From a virus: a stretch of DNA of 25,203 bases. Within the stretch, counting starts at the first letter, position 1, and each line of letters begins with the position of its first letter. The DNA lies in IMG/VR virus record IMGVR_UViG_3300046777_002412, positions 1 to 25,203 of that record; one strand, given 5' to 3'. Shown piece after piece: positions 15,601-24,104 of this stretch. The notes under the pieces were generated by a model. That model was not told where the DNA came from. It saw only the letters and a program-made list of their open reading frames with translations, and made no database searches. Made by a program: the position numbers and the translations under genes.

Positions 15601-18600
15601 CAAAACTGACACCCTGACCGACAATCGTAGTAATAATACCAACAAGGTTATTGATGTTTGAACGAACATTTGCACAGCATAGGAATCCATAAGAATTTCC
15701 TGCTCCACAAGTCGCATCATAAAGAATTGATAGATCTTTAACTTGTGCAGTAGAACCTACACCAACCTGATAGGATACTGGAACAGTTACATTATTAATA
15801 ATATAACTAGAAATACCTGCAACATATCTAAATGCTGCAACTGTCTCCACCTGTTCGCCTTGTACATAACTCGTACCAAGACCACTCCAATACGAAACAC
15901 CAGCGCCAACAGATTTATAGTTGCCACCATACTTAACATCATAAGCAAGAGAATCAACAATATGTCTAACATCTCTCAGACACTTGGTTCTATCATAAGT
16001 TGGATTTGATAAAAGTCCCGGATAAATTGCAGTTACATATCCTACAGCTTCTGCAGCGATATAATTTTTGTTTAGAATGAGTAATCTAGAAGCATCATCA
16101 TATCTATTACCTGGGTCTGCAATTGCTACATTATTGATGATATACTTAGAAATATCTACAATATGTGTGAAAGCATCTGCAGTTTCAATTCTCTCTCCTT
16201 CCACATAACTTGTTCCACCAACACCCAACCAGTAGGATACGCCAGCACCAACGGACTTAGAGTTACCACCATAGGTTAGGTCATATGCAAGAGCGTCAAC
16301 AATATATCCAACATCTCTTCTGCATGTACTGGTAGCATAACCAGCGGAAGTAGTGATTCCTGGATATGTTGCGGTTACAAATCCAACAACCTCATCTTGA
16401 ATGAATGATTTATTAAGTGTTAATAGATTAGCCGCATCAAGATATCTTCCTCCAGGAAGTACAAAGGATTCAAATGATGCTAATTGAGCAGCCTTTTTAA
16501 TAGTTTTAACAGGCCTTGTCTTACCGTCATAAGTATCACTACCATTTGCTGCAGAAACATAGATTCTATTCTCGTATAAACCTGCAGTAGCAAATCCAAG
16601 ATTACCAAAGGTATCAACGGTAAGAACCATACCGTCCCTACCACGATCGGGTGGAAGAGTTAAAGTATAGTTGGTAGCGACTCCAACAGGAGATAACCTA
16701 AATGTAACATCATTTGGAAGTAATGTTTGTGTATTAACTCCAACAAATGTTAAAGTTGAAAGTCCTACTTTGTTGAGAGTGGAAATACCCGTGTAATTTA
16801 AATTAGATCCTTGTAAGAAAGTTACAATACCTGATCTGGAATTTAAATTACTTGCTCCAACGATTTCATTATTGTTACCACTGATTGTTACACTACCTTG
16901 ACCTACGGTAAGAACGCCAGTAATTCTTGCATTACCAGTGACAAGAAAATCAGTATTTCCATATCCAATCTTAACATTTCCAATAGATCCTAAACCAGTG
17001 TAACTAATATTAACACCACTTATATCAGTAACAACTCCAACTGAGGATTTAAGTACGCCAATTGTACCAACTCCAGGAACATTGATATTTTCTACAATCA
17101 AACCAGAAGTAATAATAGTAGTATCAGCAATAACAGTGTCAAAACTACCAATTCCACTATAAAATAGATTTCTACCTCTTAAGTTTGGAATTGTACTGAT
17201 TCCAGAGAATGCATCTTCAAAATAGAAGGTATCTGTTACAACAGCTCCGGCAGCATAAACAAATTGATAAGTATCAATTTTTCTAAACGCAAATGTTTGA
17301 GTAACTACACCAACTTGTGAAGGTGGTTGTGATAGAGTTATTGAACTAGAACCTACAGAAACAACAGTTGTGCCTGGTAATACGAAATCAGATGCGTAAA
17401 CATTAGATCCAACAACTACTCCAGATGTAGCAATACCAGTAATAGTACTTACACCCGTCGCCGATAAAGTACCCTGATATACTTTTTCTCCAACTGGTGA
17501 TGTTGTATTTGCGGAAAGAATTACAGATCCAAATCCAACACTTGTAACTGTAGTTCCACCTCCAATATAAGTTCCAGTAACTGCAGAGCCTACAAATATA
17601 TTAGAAGTATTGATGCCAGAGATCTTATTTCCATTTACACTTTCAATATAACCCGATGTTGTTTGGGTTGGAGCAACATTCTGTGCAAAACCAGTTATAG
17701 TAATAGAACTATTTCCAATTGCAGCAACAGATGTTCCTGGTAATAAATAATCATTTGTTACAGCATAACCGACTTGAATATTTGCGGTTGCAATTCCTGT
17801 AATTCTGGTCGTACTTGCATAAGCAAGAGTACCAGTGTAAGTTGTAACAATAGGATAGTCTACAACAACTCTTTGAGATGCACTGAATTCTCTTGATCTT
17901 AGATGGTCTACCCCAGTAATATTTGATGTAGTACCATCAAGAGTGATTGAAGAAACTCCAACTGTTAAAATACCAGTAACTCTTGCATTTCCAGTTACAT
18001 CAAGATTGATGGTGCTTGCAGGACCACTTTCAAAGGAATTGTTAGAAATAACCGTTGTATTTGTTGTATTTTGTGATAGTAATACGACCCCCGTTTCTAT
18101 TCCAGAAATTGTAGTGTTATATTGGAGATAAGTGCCAGAAATAACATTACCTGCGGCTAATGTAGAAATTCCAGTAACTGTTATAACTTTAGTAGGACTT
18201 GATCCAAGGGTTGGTGGAGTTAACCCAATTCCAGTGGCTGATCCATTTAAGTAGATTCTATCTCCAATTAGGTATCCAGAACCACCTCTTTCTACACTAA
18301 TACTTGTAATATCTCCCTCAGAGACAGTCAGATTAAATCTTGCACCAGCACCAGATCCATTCGTAGTTGAAGCAACGCTTACATAGGTTCCAGTACTATA
18401 CTCAGTAGCAACTCCAGTTGCTTGAATAGATCTTACAATTCTATTAGTAGAAATACCTGTAATTCTATCTGTTCCAACTCCCGCTACGAAATTTGTTCCA
18501 ACTCCACTATACGATGTGCCCAATGTACCTACAATAGTTGCAACATCGTATGGTTTTCCTACACCAAGAGTAACATTACTATTTGGATCATAAACTCCAT

Positions 18601-19993
18601 TAATATAATTACCTACCGTTGCAAGACCAGTTACATTGAAGTATGTAGCTAAACCAACAGAAGTGTAAGCATTATCCAATCTTGCACTTTGAATACCTAC
18701 GGTTGTTCCAATGCCAACAGAAATATAAGCATTATCCAATCTTGCGCTTTGGATACCTACAGTTGTTCCAATACCTACATTAACATATGCTAAATCTATA
18801 TTTGCTGCAGTTACAACCATTGTAGTTGCAATACCTACATTCATATAATTATTGTTGACGATCATTGTCGTCGCAATACCTACATTGATATTACCTGCGT
18901 CAATATAAGCAGTAGTAATAATGCCACTATTGATTTTAGCTACATTTGTATTTGTGGAATTAAGATTTAAATCTCCTCCGTTTAATTGAGTTAGATTTAA
19001 TTGTTGGATGGTGGCATTATTTACATTTAAAACATCAATATTTGCTTGTCCCATATATGGGTCAACAAAAGCAAAATCAGTTGTAAATCCAAGATTAATG
19101 AATGCAAAATTTACAACTCTTGAGAAAGTGAATGATGTACTTCCTGATGTACCCAAACCAACAGAAACATTGATTTGGTTAGCACCAATTGAAGTAATTG
19201 TTGTAACACCAAGAGCTCCTGGGTAGTCAACATAATCTCCAAGTGCAAGAGAGGTTGTTACTACACTAGTAATCAAGTCTGTACCAAATCCTGATGCAGT
19301 ACCAGTTCTTGTCGTAATGCCAAGAGTTCCAGTAGAAGACTGGGAAATGGTTACTGTACCATTATTAAGACTAGAAATACCAGTTACAGTTGTGTTAGAT
19401 AAAACTCCAGTTGCGCTTACACCATAACCAACTGAAACTAAATTAGTATTAACACCAATAATCGTGGTTCCATTATTTGTTAAAAAATTACCAGTGGATA
19501 ATCCGGTAAAATCTTGAGTTACATTTGTAGTATTTGTACCGACACCCAAAAATACAGTACCAATTCCTATAGAGGCTACGGATACTCCAATTCCAATATA
19601 TGTACCGCTTACTGCATAACCTACTCTAATATTATTAGTACCTACTCCAGTAATTTTATTTGAAGAAGTTGCAGAAAGAATACCAGATCTTTGGATCGGA
19701 TCTTCATATCTTACAGTAAGACTTCTAGCATTAACATCACCTTTTACTCGTACATCACCTATGACTCTAAGTTCATTTTCGGCTTGGATTGCACTGGTTC
19801 CAATACCTACTCCAGTCTTATTTGTTATTACTTGTGTCGCCGCTGCTCCAACTAAAGGGCGTCCCCCAACAGTAGTTCCATCATGAACTACCGCAATATC
19901 TAAAGTGGTATCAATAGTTAATTCGCCTTCTGCCCCTGTAAATATTGCATGTTCTGCAGTTGTTCCCCTTCTTAGTTGTACCTGCTTAGTCAT
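9665..19993 (-). CDS. Giant 3442-residue tail fibre with Mtd-like N-terminus and S74 chaperone
   Basis: This one uninterrupted frame covers 41% of the window. Residues 1-50 (QVQLRRGTTAEHAIFTGAEG, then VVHDGTTVGGRPL) match the N-terminal domain of major-tropism-determinant-type tip proteins. About 50-1130 are Thr/Ser/Gly/Val beta repeats, including 20-residue tandem units near 385-445 (NVGIGTTVGIQSARLDNAY). About 1145-1600 look like a pectate-lyase-type beta helix: YVSAANGSDTYDGKTRPVKT, two copies of a C-RDV-IVD-LAYD-YGGN unit near 1225 and 1338, and two NLVGIIT units near 1440 and 1500. Around 1970-2120 are further fibre motifs such as SSSHTWEYSGSGIDYNALPQ. About 2900-3300 resemble distal fibre sequence (GWQLATQYDSDAGPFWRRNN, DGSGSGLDADLLDGYNAA). 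The end is a peptidase S74 endosialidase-type chaperone beginning SDARKKTEIETV, with GVIAQEVEPILPEVV. Self-cleavage is expected before Ser3337, releasing about 106 residues that end in a coiled coil. It probably forms a trimeric receptor-binding fibre. Confidence 0.9.
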   Translation of the reverse strand: MTKQVQLRRGTTAEHAIFTGAEGELTIDTTLDIAVVHDGTTVGGRPLVGAAATQVITNKTGVGIGTSAIQAENELRVIGDVRVKGDVNARSLTVRYEDPIQRSGILSATSSNKITGVGTNNIRVGYAVSGTYIGIGVSVASIGIGTVFLGVGTNTTNVTQDFTGLSTGNFLTNNGTTIIGVNTNLVSVGYGVSATGVLSNTTVTGISSLNNGTVTISQSSTGTLGITTRTGTASGFGTDLITSVVTTSLALGDYVDYPGALGVTTITSIGANQINVSVGLGTSGSTSFTFSRVVNFAFINLGFTTDFAFVDPYMGQANIDVLNVNNATIQQLNLTQLNGGDLNLNSTNTNVAKINSGIITTAYIDAGNINVGIATTMIVNNNYMNVGIATTMVVTAANIDLAYVNVGIGTTVGIQSARLDNAYISVGIGTTVGIQSARLDNAYTSVGLATYFNVTGLATVGNYINGVYDPNSNVTLGVGKPYDVATIVGTLGTSYSGVGTNFVAGVGTDRITGISTNRIVRSIQATGVATEYSTGTYVSVASTTNGSGAGARFNLTVSEGDITSISVERGGSGYLIGDRIYLNGSATGIGLTPPTLGSSPTKVITVTGISTLAAGNVISGTYLQYNTTISGIETGVVLLSQNTTNTTVISNNSFESGPASTINLDVTGNARVTGILTVGVSSITLDGTTSNITGVDHLRSREFSASQRVVVDYPIVTTYTGTLAYASTTRITGIATANIQVGYAVTNDYLLPGTSVAAIGNSSITITGFAQNVAPTQTTSGYIESVNGNKISGINTSNIFVGSAVTGTYIGGGTTVTSVGFGSVILSANTTSPVGEKVYQGTLSATGVSTITGIATSGVVVGSNVYASDFVLPGTTVVSVGSSSITLSQPPSQVGVVTQTFAFRKIDTYQFVYAAGAVVTDTFYFEDAFSGISTIPNLRGRNLFYSGIGSFDTVIADTTIITSGLIVENINVPGVGTIGVLKSSVGVVTDISGVNISYTGLGSIGNVKIGYGNTDFLVTGNARITGVLTVGQGSVTISGNNNEIVGASNLNSRSGIVTFLQGSNLNYTGISTLNKVGLSTLTFVGVNTQTLLPNDVTFRLSPVGVATNYTLTLPPDRGRDGMVLTVDTFGNLGFATAGLYENRIYVSAANGSDTYDGKTRPVKTIKKAAQLASFESFVLPGGRYLDAANLLTLNKSFIQDEVVGFVTATYPGITTSAGYATSTCRRDVGYIVDALAYDLTYGGNSKSVGAGVSYWLGVGGTSYVEGERIETADAFTHIVDISKYIINNVAIADPGNRYDDASRLLILNKNYIAAEAVGYVTAIYPGLLSNPTYDRTKCLRDVRHIVDSLAYDVKYGGNYKSVGAGVSYWSGLGTSYVQGEQVETVAAFRYVAGISSYIINNVTVPVSYQVGVGSTAQVKDLSILYDATCGAGNSYGFLCCANVRSNINNLVGIITTIVGQGVSFAPSISRPVGLYQTASFQSYDLTIAYDESVGLFYTSTACADVQSTIANLVGIITSIVGLGTTAAPAITTPTSKSQPVAIIVEAGEYEEDNPIILYEDVAVLGDNLRNTIIRPLNAGKDLLRVRNGCYLTGFAMKDYADAAGVPQFTFDNAVAFDDPDDPFVSRAGYAVKTGKSVITRSPYIQNCSILSFLGANGMLVDGSKVLSPNIPIIPEEAELAPDLVQPEQGKSMVAAAFTMVSFGGIGWRVINDGYSQVVSCFQIFCRYGSLAQSGGYLSITNSATNFGYYALRSTGFSANSFLFDRGRIAATGTAGGFQTLVAIGVGRSEQDLYVTRFFNNAFSDQTANFKPLVVTKEFNAATDVDINNNIFNITAHGFNNADSVVYLGDEGTIPPRIIGGLVNQNQYYIQVIDSNSFKVYEDNSFTRLVDLTSTTTGINTFTKNNQEFFVKEIIPSGTHNQYQAVGLASTSSTIRFVSGRQVTQTVTGGTAVGFALTYNSSTRVVILSVEAVSGVRRNFAVTGGANGNISDHSPVPVSIAATSVTGISTYWTINFKIESTVAGTQVIGISSLPETYRIHFHRPSIVNSSSHTWEYSGSGIDYNALPQNGGKTVTSSQQVSELGGRVYTSGTNELGDFLIGDFITAYNRTGNIIFNNTVTIGTLDSIRLSLSGGVQIEEFSTDTGLGDNEIGGPQNKRVSTQLAIRTFLSNRLGSFIDKTVSTNAVPSAVVQLNSIGQINADLIPPKVVNYFRTIYAGGRTSLANRIPAADINSGDTVVEPINAYVLVSDVLSQYIILPDTSTYNFQNGDTVTGTVSQGGAIGLVTAPPYTTGGAIGYGTTGLVKGVGLTLNTLAGGSGYTSAGIYSGVQALRTTGIGTGMSLNVTVSAAGTVSAVAIETGGKGYAVGDYVTVAPANVGGRSGGSDFTIRIGTVETRLYLTLTNNQKFLGSLSLPDYISDRNAVAISTNVGIATTASFTGTGIDVGGNVDFINDRIVVGASNTMFSDGDAVRYYSTGNVVEPLILLDTYYVKRVGVTSVELYDTYALSSKVNLTDSGTGTHTLTRLGINTTTNQICFVNHGFTQGDPVKITVGNGNVTPIGITTNGFYFIGSRTTNTFTLHLTRSDALLSANGLLYNTVDIIGVGTAGIVSFTKQNITYTDTVNTSSTDVNNWALLATSTVDAANIVSGTVSPSRLGSGSANSQTFLRGDSSYQKVVMSVGIGTTQPIGVTATSVDFAPAGVGVNTYYGNVQFTLNRVYPSLDVYSTLGIAAFKNSTFGISTTGSGQVFIKTTSQGGDVDAATFNGNAASYYLDINNIIGNIPITRGGTGLQALPGNGAILIGNGSAYNLTATPTFTGSVTFAAISNAIIMPANSDISFTSGTWSGEKAAKIQYHSTNLYLQYTGNGIWRNSSGSNTFTIDASGNASVIGTLQGTRLISTIAQGTAPLTVTSTTQVNNLNVQYLQGLPLNTDGRADNANEVVRTDGNGYIQAGWINTTSGDLDVGNLLDRVYCSNDGYIRYLSLTNFKQQIGLSAKNSYHRRQNTTDSNYWVGSMGWSNTVAAGANEVFHGGSGFFDIWSGTNFPGSFSHIHGINMLHYTTNSLGSTGGTAYGWQLATQYDSDAGPFWRRNNGGTFSGWRKIWHDTNDGSGSGLDADLLDGYNAAVGPTASTVTVRNTSGQIQATWYESPYSGSNSSIARSSRPYDFGFQESGGWSNPFPDLVLQYHTGVTLAANNGYEGIRFKRDYNDDTVVMQINGGSNYIFKYTWMYTNTNGFYSDTNSAHFYPNNASSYGSWRQDGSRNGWFGTSYNATNRPHLMFDNAGNGRGGLYWEDGGRWALFYDHSNNSLGICGSTTSSSYQLYVSGNAYATGTITAASDARKKTEIETVTNALDKVNQLRGVTYKRIDLKEDSPRYDKVELGVIAQEVEPILPEVVNYAPDVDEYSVAYGNFAGLFIEAIKEQTQIINSLKTEIEQLKNKLGE
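15899..16320 (-). repeat. Internal duplication of about 340 bases in the fibre beta-helix region
   Basis: The segment encoding CRRDVGYIVDALAYDLTYGG and SVGAGVSYW (about 16320-16230) recurs about 340 bases later as CLRDVRHIVDSLAYDVKYGG and SVGAGVSYW (about 15985-15890). Each is followed by a YVEGE/YVQGE and FTHIVDISKYIINN-like segment. Two copies of a roughly 113-residue unit are therefore present in tandem. Confidence 0.75.
18661..18840 (-). repeat. 60-base tandem repeats within the giant fibre gene
   Basis: Positions 18661-18720 and 18721-18780 match at 52 of 60 bases, and 18781-18840 is a more diverged third unit. A fourth, shortened unit follows toward 18885. They encode repeats of 20 residues beginning N/S-VGI-TT (for example SVGIGTTVGIQSARLDNAY), in frame, consistent with duplication of one fibre rung. 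Confidence 0.85.
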
Positions 19994-20023
19994 AGTACTA
20001 TACGACTCAAATTACTATTTCTT

Positions 20024-20039
20024 CTGATATATTTATCAG
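20024..20039 (-). repeat. Inverted repeat enclosing a late-promoter box
   Basis: On the minus strand CTGATA (20039-20034) pairs with TATCAG (20029-20024) around an AATA loop. The 5' arm and loop together contain the GATAAATA box. No T run follows, so this is not a convincing terminator. Confidence 0.5.
20030..20037 (-). promoter_or_regulatory. Late promoter box GATAAATA upstream of the giant fibre gene
   Basis: GATAAATA fits NATAAATA and is the only good match in the 54 bases between the 1338-residue gene and the giant fibre ATG (19993). The predicted start is near 20024, giving a leader of about 30 bases. No strong Shine-Dalgarno is visible in that leader. Confidence 0.6.
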
Positions 20040-20047
20040 ATAATAAA

Positions 20048-23000
20048 TCAAATGATTATGACATAAGTTCTTGGGATTTGGAATGGGTTATTAGTACATC
20101 CAGCAGAAATTTGTTGTGCATAAATTGTACCAAATCCAATATAATTTGATCTTGAGAATGATTCAAATCCAGAAGAGAATCCAAATAGACTTCCTGAAGT
20201 ATCTTTGTATATTTTAGTGAGGGAATCATTCGCAGATCCAAGAATATTAATTGTACCAAAACCATCTGGTGATGGAATAAAGATAATGTCGGGATAAACA
20301 AGTTGACCAGATAGAGTTATAGATCCAGATCCAATTTGAGTATATGTTGCTATCTCCGAAGTAATTGCAGATCCACTTAATGCAAATAGTCCAATACCAA
20401 CTACTGAATATTCAGATTCTATGGATGTTATTGCGGATCCAGAAATTTGGAAAATAATTGTAGACTCTGGAGTTTGTGCAGAATAAGATTCGGATCTACC
20501 AGATAATGCAAACAGACTTCCAGATCCAATATATACTTCTCCTTCACTTTGAGGGGAAGTCTGTGTAATGAATACCGTACCAATTCCAGATTCAGAATGA
20601 ATAATCTTGATATTTTGATAATATCCAGAAATTACATGAGTTCCAATTCCACTATACGCATATGTTGCAATCTCTCTTGTAGATGCAATTCCACTAATAT
20701 TGAATAGGATAGTATTTTCAACAGGATTTGCAACAAATCTTACATTTGCAGAATCTTGATTATCGCAGGTTAATTCTTGACTATCACAAGTATCATAGTC
20801 ATTGTCTACCGTATGTCTTACAAATCTAAATAATCCTCTTGCAGGATAGTTTGGAACTACTCTGGTTGTTGCAGAGCCAGTCGCAACTACTGATCCAGAA
20901 CCATTGTAAGAATTTGTCTTTCTTTCGACGAGAGATCCATTAATAATATAAAGAACTTCAGTCTCTGGAGTCTGTGCAGAATAAACTTCCAGAGATGTTC
21001 CAGAGAAACTAAAGAGTTGAGTATCTTCTGGAGTTTGTGCTGAATAAGACTCTAGAGCTGTTCCAGAAAGTGTAATTGAACCAAAACCTTGATAAGATCT
21101 TCTTCTGTCGATTACAGAAGTTCCACTTAAGGTGAAAGTTCCAACACCAACATAAGACTCAGTGTTCTTCTCAATAATTGGTTCAGTCTGTTGAGAAATA
21201 GTAATCTGACCAGATGTTCCCGGATCACGATCGTCTCCATAATAACCATAAACAGCAATTTCTCTTGTGGAAGCAATTCCAGAAAGAGAAATGTCTCCAG
21301 ATGCAATATAAGTTGTTCGTGTAAAGCTCCAAGATTTGCCAACACCAGGGCCTGGTAACCATGGATAAGACTCTTGTGGACTAAATCCTGTAACTATATC
21401 AAATAGGCCACTTCCCTTATATGGAGTTAGAGGACTATATCTTGCAAGATCCCTCGTCTGATCAAAGGTAATAGTACCAATTCCTGTTCCAGGAACCTTA
21501 TCATTAATTGGATATCTATTTGAATATGTTCTTGCGTCACGAGGATTTCCTTCGCTGTCTGGAGTATATCCAACTCCTCTTAAGAATTGAATGCCAGTTG
21601 TACCAATACCAATGTTCTGTTCAATGCCATAATGAGGTGTGAAATCAATATTTGGATGTACAAGTTCTCCAGAGAATGTGAATGCTGTTGCTGGAACTGG
21701 AGTTGTATATCTTTGACCTCTCGCCGAAATAGCTTGGGATGATATAGTGAAGAGTTGTGTATCTTCTGGGGTTTGTGCTGAATAAGCCTCTAGAGCTGTT
21801 CCAGATATTGTTAATGTACCTAGTCCTACATAAGAATCAACATCCTTCTCTACTAAAGATCCACTAATAGTAAAGAGTTGAGTATTTTCTGGAGTATTAG
21901 CACTAAACTTAAGATTACTATATCCAGAAGAGAAACTAAAGAGTTGGATATTCTCTGGTGGATTGACTATTAACCTTTCTCTAGCTGTTGAAATTCCACT
22001 GATTTGAATACCAGTAGTTCCAATACCAATATTTTCCTCAATACCATAATGAGGTGTATAATCAATATTTGGATGTACAAGATTTCCAGATAGAGTAATA
22101 ACCCCAGAAGTTCCCGGATTATTCTGGTCACCATAATATCCATAAACAGCGATTTCTCTTGTCGAAGCAATTCCACTCAGAGTATAGATTGGTCTATCAG
22201 CTGTATATGGACCTTTGTTGAAAGATTGGGTAATCGCACCACTAATTGTAAATAATCCGAATGGGATTGTAGTACTAGAACCATATCCTGTGATTGGACC
22301 CCAAACTTCAGTACCATCATATAGAATACTGAGTAATCCCCAATCATCAAATCCGTTATATGGAGGTAACTGAGTGATTGATCCCCAATCTTGAAGATCA
22401 ACGATTATTGAGTCATAAAGATCATATACTTTAGTGATAGACTCTGCGGCGCCATTAAGTGCGCTGAAAGTACCAACACCAACATAAGATTCTACATCTT
22501 TATAAGTAGCGTTTCCACTAATCTTAACACCAGTAGTTCCAATACCAATATTCTTCTCAATACCATAATGAGGCGTATAGTCTACAAATGGATGAACTAT
22601 TGAGGTATTTCTTACAGTGATAATTCCACTACTTACATCTAGTGGGCGAGGATACAAGTGGTTTCCTGGGTTGATGCCATATACTTGGATTTCCTTAGTG
22701 GAGGAAATGCCAGATACAGTGAATAGTTGAGTATTTTCTGACGGATTTGCACCAAATGCCTCTGCGACCCCAGATAGACCAAATAGTGTTCCATTTCCAA
22801 GGTATGATGTTCTAGAGAAACTCCAAGATCTACCAACTCCAGGCTCAGGTAACCATGGATAAGACTCTTGTGGACTAAATCCATTTACAACATAGACGGT
22901 TCCAAGGCCGGTAAGTCCTGGGAAGAATCTAAGATTTGGTGATCTTAAAGTAATTTCTTGGAACTTATATGGTGTTACATTAAGATTAATATTTCCTAAA

Positions 23001-24064
23001 TCGCCATTTGTAGATGCTCCAACATAATCTGGTAATTTAAATACTAATCCTAATTGACCACCAATATTAAATGTTGCGTATGTATATTGTTCTGTTAATT
23101 GAGTGAATGAAGTTAATACTGAAGAATTCTTCAGAACATACTTAGAAGACCACTTGGATGCAACACCAGTATCAAAGTTTACATAATGATGGGATCCATC
23201 AGGCAATGATTGTAAATAAGTTACAAATGAATTACCAGTAGAATTTGCAGAGTAAACTACCAGATAATCATCAATTGTTTGATATTTTCCTGTTACACTA
23301 CTTCCAAATCCGACTGCATTGCAATAATTTTTAAACTGTACTGTAGTGGAAACGCCTACACCACTATCTCTAGTACCAGTTACAAAATCTTGTCCGTAAA
23401 TATTTCTTCCAACATTTGAAGATTGGTTTCCAAATGTTAATGCTACTCCATAAGAAAGTGGATATGTAGTCTGTGTTGTAAGACCGGCTACAGGGTCTAC
23501 AACATATCCATAATCTTCTTGCCCGTCTCCCACTGGAGCATATGTATATCCATAATCTACAGATATTGTTGTTATTCCTAGATTTCCACCAGAACCAAAA
23601 TCTTCAGAATTGAATATTACTATAGCACTTTCATTATAATCTAAAGCCCTGCTTATATCAGCGGCACTATAATCCCCACCATTCCATCCAACTCGTACTG
23701 TACCAGAAGTAAGATATGAACATATTGTTCTTTCTAATCCACTTCCTATTTCAAATAATGTACCATTTCCGTCCCAGGCAAATACTACTTTTGAAATAAT
23801 TGTGGACGAAAGAGTAATATTTGTTGAAGCTGCAACGAAAGAATTGGTTATATTTTCAGTTAATCCAGAACTTATAGTTCCAATAGATCCAAATGGTACT
23901 TGAGAAGAACTTACAGATACTGCATACCAATCTTCAGAATTATTTGCAACTGCACTTATTTGTTGATAATCTTCGCTAACACTCGGCGAAGATGTAATAG
24001 ATCCAAAATCTTCTTCCGAGTAAATGTCTGTTACTGTTGAGTCGTAGACATAGACATTACTCAT
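20048..24064 (-). CDS. 1338-residue repeat-rich fibre or tail structural protein
   Basis: The protein is built almost wholly from short beta-strand repeats. The N-terminus has acidic-aromatic units (YSEEDFGSITSS, SEDYQQIS, NSEDWYAVS), a style I associate with cyanophage virion proteins. From about 390 onward recurrent units appear: GFSPQESYPWLP-PGVG (near 394 and 891), HPNIDYTPHYGIEENIGIGT (near 491, 662 and 802), GIASTREIAVYGYYGD (near 635, 932 and, shortened, 1129), and YSAQTPEDTQLFTIS (near 759, 1007, 1027, 1192). Many units end in a short 'GSLFALSG' or 'GTFTLSG' strand. A YDTCDSQELTCDNQDSA segment near 1085 has two close Cys. There is no catalytic motif or S74 domain. Likely a long flexible fibre or whisker subunit. 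The start at 24064 lacks a strong ribosome site; only a weak CATAAAAT box (24094-24087) precedes it. Confidence 0.82.
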   Translation of the reverse strand: MSNVYVYDSTVTDIYSEEDFGSITSSPSVSEDYQQISAVANNSEDWYAVSVSSSQVPFGSIGTISSGLTENITNSFVAASTNITLSSTIISKVVFAWDGNGTLFEIGSGLERTICSYLTSGTVRVGWNGGDYSAADISRALDYNESAIVIFNSEDFGSGGNLGITTISVDYGYTYAPVGDGQEDYGYVVDPVAGLTTQTTYPLSYGVALTFGNQSSNVGRNIYGQDFVTGTRDSGVGVSTTVQFKNYCNAVGFGSSVTGKYQTIDDYLVVYSANSTGNSFVTYLQSLPDGSHHYVNFDTGVASKWSSKYVLKNSSVLTSFTQLTEQYTYATFNIGGQLGLVFKLPDYVGASTNGDLGNINLNVTPYKFQEITLRSPNLRFFPGLTGLGTVYVVNGFSPQESYPWLPEPGVGRSWSFSRTSYLGNGTLFGLSGVAEAFGANPSENTQLFTVSGISSTKEIQVYGINPGNHLYPRPLDVSSGIITVRNTSIVHPFVDYTPHYGIEKNIGIGTTGVKISGNATYKDVESYVGVGTFSALNGAAESITKVYDLYDSIIVDLQDWGSITQLPPYNGFDDWGLLSILYDGTEVWGPITGYGSSTTIPFGLFTISGAITQSFNKGPYTADRPIYTLSGIASTREIAVYGYYGDQNNPGTSGVITLSGNLVHPNIDYTPHYGIEENIGIGTTGIQISGISTARERLIVNPPENIQLFSFSSGYSNLKFSANTPENTQLFTISGSLVEKDVDSYVGLGTLTISGTALEAYSAQTPEDTQLFTISSQAISARGQRYTTPVPATAFTFSGELVHPNIDFTPHYGIEQNIGIGTTGIQFLRGVGYTPDSEGNPRDARTYSNRYPINDKVPGTGIGTITFDQTRDLARYSPLTPYKGSGLFDIVTGFSPQESYPWLPGPGVGKSWSFTRTTYIASGDISLSGIASTREIAVYGYYGDDRDPGTSGQITISQQTEPIIEKNTESYVGVGTFTLSGTSVIDRRRSYQGFGSITLSGTALESYSAQTPEDTQLFSFSGTSLEVYSAQTPETEVLYIINGSLVERKTNSYNGSGSVVATGSATTRVVPNYPARGLFRFVRHTVDNDYDTCDSQELTCDNQDSANVRFVANPVENTILFNISGIASTREIATYAYSGIGTHVISGYYQNIKIIHSESGIGTVFITQTSPQSEGEVYIGSGSLFALSGRSESYSAQTPESTIIFQISGSAITSIESEYSVVGIGLFALSGSAITSEIATYTQIGSGSITLSGQLVYPDIIFIPSPDGFGTINILGSANDSLTKIYKDTSGSLFGFSSGFESFSRSNYIGFGTIYAQQISAGCTNNPFQIPRTYVIII
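21210..22882 (-). repeat. Dispersed high-identity repeats inside the 1338-residue gene
   Basis: Several blocks recur in frame. 21210-21280 matches 22104-22174 (both 71 bases, encoding the REIAVYGYYGD unit). 21327-21388 matches 22821-22882 (both 62 bases, encoding GFSPQESYPWLP). 21594-21664, 22011-22081 and 22530-22596 share the TPHYGIE unit. The near-identical DNA suggests recent duplication or gene conversion, since protein constraint alone would allow more synonymous change. Confidence 0.8.
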
Positions 24065-24104
24065 TTTTTATAATTCTACCAAATAATTTTATGGATTCAT
24101 TATG

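Noticed and set aside
18661-18840. Regularly spaced 60-base repeats as a CRISPR-like array
   Set aside because: Units are contiguous with no unique spacers, are in frame, and encode 20-residue fibre repeats.
9689-19226. Several 60-114-codon open frames on both strands within the giant fibre gene
   Set aside because: These are by-products of the repetitive, stop-poor fibre sequence. None has a start signal or a recognisable product, and the 3442-codon frame is unbroken.
22530-22885. Repeats in the 1338-residue gene as mobile-element ends
   Set aside because: All copies are direct, in frame and part of modular protein repeats. There are no inverted ends or transposase.
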